A DNA stretch of 7,851 bases from Bacteroidota bacterium (GTDB taxonomy: Bacteria; Bacteroidota; Bacteroidia; Chitinophagales; Chitinophagaceae), in the NCBI GenBank assembly GCA_023391895.1, contig JAEWAC010000213.1, positions 1-7,851 of the forward strand. Reading direction: 5' to 3'. Position 1 is the stretch's first letter. The number at the start of each line of letters is the position of its first letter. The notes under the pieces were generated by a model. It worked only from the letters and a program-made list of their open reading frames with translations. It was not told the DNA's origin and did not search any database. Position numbers and translations under genes: made by a program. Positions 6,806 through 7,851 of the stretch are shown here, piece after piece.

Positions 6806-7513
6806 TTAAAAGTTAAAGAAGTAGTGAAATACAGATTTCAATTTGCCGCCTTTTCCTTCGCTGCCGCCCTTTTTCAAAGCCTTCAGCAAACGCCATTGTT
6901 TAAACCGCATCATGCGCTCGTACACCTTGCTCTTTTTTTGAAAGTGCTCCTTGGTTTCCTGCGGCTCGTAATGATCCTTGGGGTCGTACAGCATGGCGGT
7001 GCACAGGCAGTTTTTCCGGTCCTTGCTCATGAGGATCTCGTAGTTCACACAGCTTTTGCAGCCGGCCCAAAAGGCTTCGTCCTGCGTCAGCTCCGAATAG
7101 GTAACCGGCTCATAGCCCAGGTCGCTGTTGATCTTCATCACGGCCAGGCCGGTGGTTAAACCAAATATCTTGGCGTCAGGGTATTTTTGGCGGCTGAGCT
7201 CAAAGATTTTTTGCTTGATGCCTTTGGCCACGCCGCTTTTGCGGAAAGCAGGCGACACGATCAAACCGGAATTGGCTACATACTCGCCATGGCTCCAGGT
7301 TTCGATATAGCAAAAGCCCACCCAGGTGCCGTCGTCGGTTACGGCAATCACGGCCTTACCTTCCTCCATTTTATGGGTTACATAATCAGGCGTTCTTTTG
7401 GCGATACCGGTTCCACGCGCCTTGGCAGAGGCTTCCATCTCATCCACAATCGTTTGCGAATAAATTTCATCTGCAGGGGTTGCTACCCTGATGGTAATAT
7501 TTTGATTGTCCAC
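6806..7513 (-). CDS. GNAT family acyltransferase, candidate N-acylglutamate synthase
   Basis: The 235 residues carry a GNAT fold. The acyl-CoA loop is in GLIVSPAFRKSGVAKG at 83-98 (RxxGxA form) and the second core motif is VMKINSDLGYEPV at 125-137. The C-terminal part holds a CxxC pair (Cys152, Cys155) and a CxC pair (Cys169, Cys171) just before TAMLYDP, a possible four-cysteine metal site, then a basic tail. No argA or argJ is present and the gene leads the arg operon, so it probably makes N-acetyl- or N-succinyl-glutamate. From memory, a homologous GNAT beside argG in Bacteroides thetaiotaomicron (BT3761) has been linked to this step. The start is GTG at 7511-7513: an in-frame TGA lies at 7532-7534 with no ATG between, and the next Met is residue 26. 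The GNAT call is strong, the substrate inferred. Confidence 0.82.
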   Translation of the reverse strand: MDNQNITIRVATPADEIYSQTIVDEMEASAKARGTGIAKRTPDYVTHKMEEGKAVIAVTDDGTWVGFCYIETWSHGEYVANSGLIVSPAFRKSGVAKGIKQKIFELSRQKYPDAKIFGLTTGLAVMKINSDLGYEPVTYSELTQDEAFWAGCKSCVNYEILMSKDRKNCLCTAMLYDPKDHYEPQETKEHFQKKSKVYERMMRFKQWRLLKALKKGGSEGKGGKLKSVFHYFFNF

Positions 7514-7586
7514 GTCGTAAAATGAAAAATTTCAATAAAAGGCGGATTACCAATCCAAAACAAAAATGAAGCCGGGGAAGATTTCA

Positions 7587-7622
7587 CTGATAGGGGCCTT
7601 GGTAAGCGGCTCGTCCTATCAG
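7587..7622 (-). promoter_or_regulatory. Leader hairpin with 8-bp perfect stem
   Basis: CTGATAGG (minus strand, 7622-7615) pairs perfectly with CCTATCAG (7594-7587) across a 20-nt loop. Inside the loop, GCC (7610-7608) and GGC (7598-7596) could add an inner helix. No run of U follows, so it does not look like an intrinsic terminator. Confidence 0.5.
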
Positions 7623-7671
7623 GAACCAGGTCGTCTTGACAAATAGCGGAACAGGTCAAAGCATACGTTAT

Positions 7672-7695
7672 ACACACCGTTAGCAGACGGTGAGT
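7672..7695 (-). promoter_or_regulatory. Leader hairpin near the 5' end of the predicted transcript
   Basis: The arms CACCGT (7675-7680) and ACGGTG (7687-7692) are perfect complements around a 6-nt loop. Two further pairs beyond a single mismatch extend the arms to 7672 and 7695. It could be an RNA hairpin or a DNA-binding palindrome; no T-run follows on either strand. Confidence 0.45.
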
Positions 7696-7747
7696 GGAAG
7701 ATGTAATATTTGGTATGAGTCGTTGCTTTCACTTTTAAAAACGTATA

Positions 7748-7780
7748 CAAAAATAGCATTGTAGAAACAATAATGCCAAA
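7748..7780 (-). promoter_or_regulatory. Predicted Bacteroidota-type promoter for the arg operon
   Basis: On the minus strand TTTG at 7780-7777 is followed, 21 nt later, by TATTTTTG at 7755-7748. This fits the -33 TTTG and -7 TAnnTTTG elements described for Bacteroidota. Transcription would begin near 7742, giving a leader of about 230 nt before the GNAT start. It is the only full match to the -7 consensus I found upstream of the operon. Confidence 0.55.
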
Positions 7781-7807
7781 AAGCAGCAATTATTTTTGTT
7801 ATTGTTT
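7765..7807. repeat. 9-bp perfect inverted repeat around the -33 element
   Basis: AAACAATAA at 7765-7773 and TTATTGTTT at 7799-7807 are exact reverse complements, separated by 25 nt that contain the predicted -33 box. It could be an operator pair or a weak hairpin after the upstream gene, since the right arm covers that gene's possible Lys-Gln-stop. Both arms are nearly all A/T, so chance is a real alternative. Confidence 0.3.
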
Positions 7808-7851
7808 AAATAACCATCGCTGGAAAAAGTGAAAAGCCAGGCCGGCAGCGG
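7799..7851 (-). CDS. Possible C-terminal end of an upstream gene, partial
   Basis: One minus-strand frame is open from the window edge for 17 codons and then stops at TAA (7801-7799). It encodes AAGLAFHFFQRWLFKQ. Sequence is GC-rich up to about 7815 and turns AT-rich exactly there, as expected at the end of a gene. The piece is too short to assign a family, and the other two frames cannot be excluded as coding. Confidence 0.25.
   Translation of the reverse strand, partial: AAGLAFHFFQRWLFKQ

Larger units (their letters stand above)
7514..7742 (-). promoter_or_regulatory. Long structured 5' leader of the arg operon (candidate cis-regulatory RNA)
   Basis: If transcription starts just after the -7 element, the leader is about 230 nt and holds no convincing gene. 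On the minus strand it has inverted repeats at 7672-7695 (8 of 9 pairs, 6-nt loop), 7636-7659 (TTGAC/GTCAA), 7587-7622 (CTGATAGG/CCTATCAG, 20-nt loop) and 7544-7556 (GGATT/AATCC, 3-nt loop). The loop of the third contains TTACCAA (7599-7605), the exact complement of TTGGTAA in the fourth (7547-7553), so a pseudoknot or a switch between pairings is possible. I recognise no known riboswitch or T-box motif, and no stem is followed by a good U-run. Confidence 0.45.

Noticed and set aside
7523..7534. TGAAAAATTTCA as an ARG box half-pair
   Set aside because: The spacing is 2 bp shorter than the ArgR consensus, and it sits just upstream of the start codon rather than at the promoter.
7534..7556. GGATTGGTAATCC hairpin followed by GCCTTTT as an intrinsic terminator
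   Set aside because: The stem is only 5 bp and the U-run only four, interrupted by GCC. It is too weak to call.
7483..7677. 64-codon minus-strand ORF in the leader overlapping the GNAT start
   Set aside because: It starts at GTG, overlaps the GNAT coding region in another frame, has no recognisable family, and its codons include the leader hairpins. It is not a typical attenuation peptide with consecutive arginines.

Overview
The window is most of an arginine biosynthesis operon from a member of the Bacteroidota. Every confident gene is on the minus strand, so transcription runs from high to low coordinates. The evidence for Bacteroidota is the transcarbamylase of the Bacteroides N-succinylornithine type, a GNAT acyltransferase directly before argG, the lack of Shine-Dalgarno sequences, a promoter matching the TTTG / TAnnTTTG pattern, and a four-helix-bundle (23S rRNA IVS-type) gene. 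A Chitinophagaceae-like genome of about 50% G+C fits, but the family is a guess.

Layout, from upstream (right) to downstream (left): a possible 17-codon end of an upstream gene (7799-7851); a promoter candidate (7748-7780); a leader of about 230 nt with several inverted repeats and a possible loop-to-downstream pairing (7514-7742); a GNAT acyltransferase starting at GTG (6806-7513); argG (5583-6785); a small cupin (5233-5586); argC (4254-5240); a low-GC four-helix-bundle gene framed by imperfect inverted repeats (3830-4254); argD (2648-3829); argF' starting at TTG (1652-2608); argB (860-1645); and argE, cut by the window edge (1-867). argH, argR and carbamoyl-phosphate synthase genes are not in the window.

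Pathway as I read it: the GNAT acylates glutamate, ArgB phosphorylates the acyl-glutamate, ArgC reduces it, ArgD transaminates it to acyl-ornithine, ArgF' carbamoylates that to acyl-citrulline, ArgE removes the acyl group to give citrulline, and ArgG makes argininosuccinate. ArgF' has Val at position 90, where Bacteroides fragilis succinylornithine transcarbamylase has Pro and Xanthomonas acetylornithine transcarbamylase has Glu. This predicts that the acyl group is succinyl rather than acetyl.

Most junctions are tight: a 4-bp overlap for argG/cupin, 8-bp overlaps for cupin/argC and argB/argE, and a 6-bp gap for argF'/argB. The exception is argC/argD, where the four-helix-bundle unit fills the whole gap. 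The points most worth a second look are that unit, the structured leader, the cupin coupled between argG and argC, and the cysteine-bearing GNAT.
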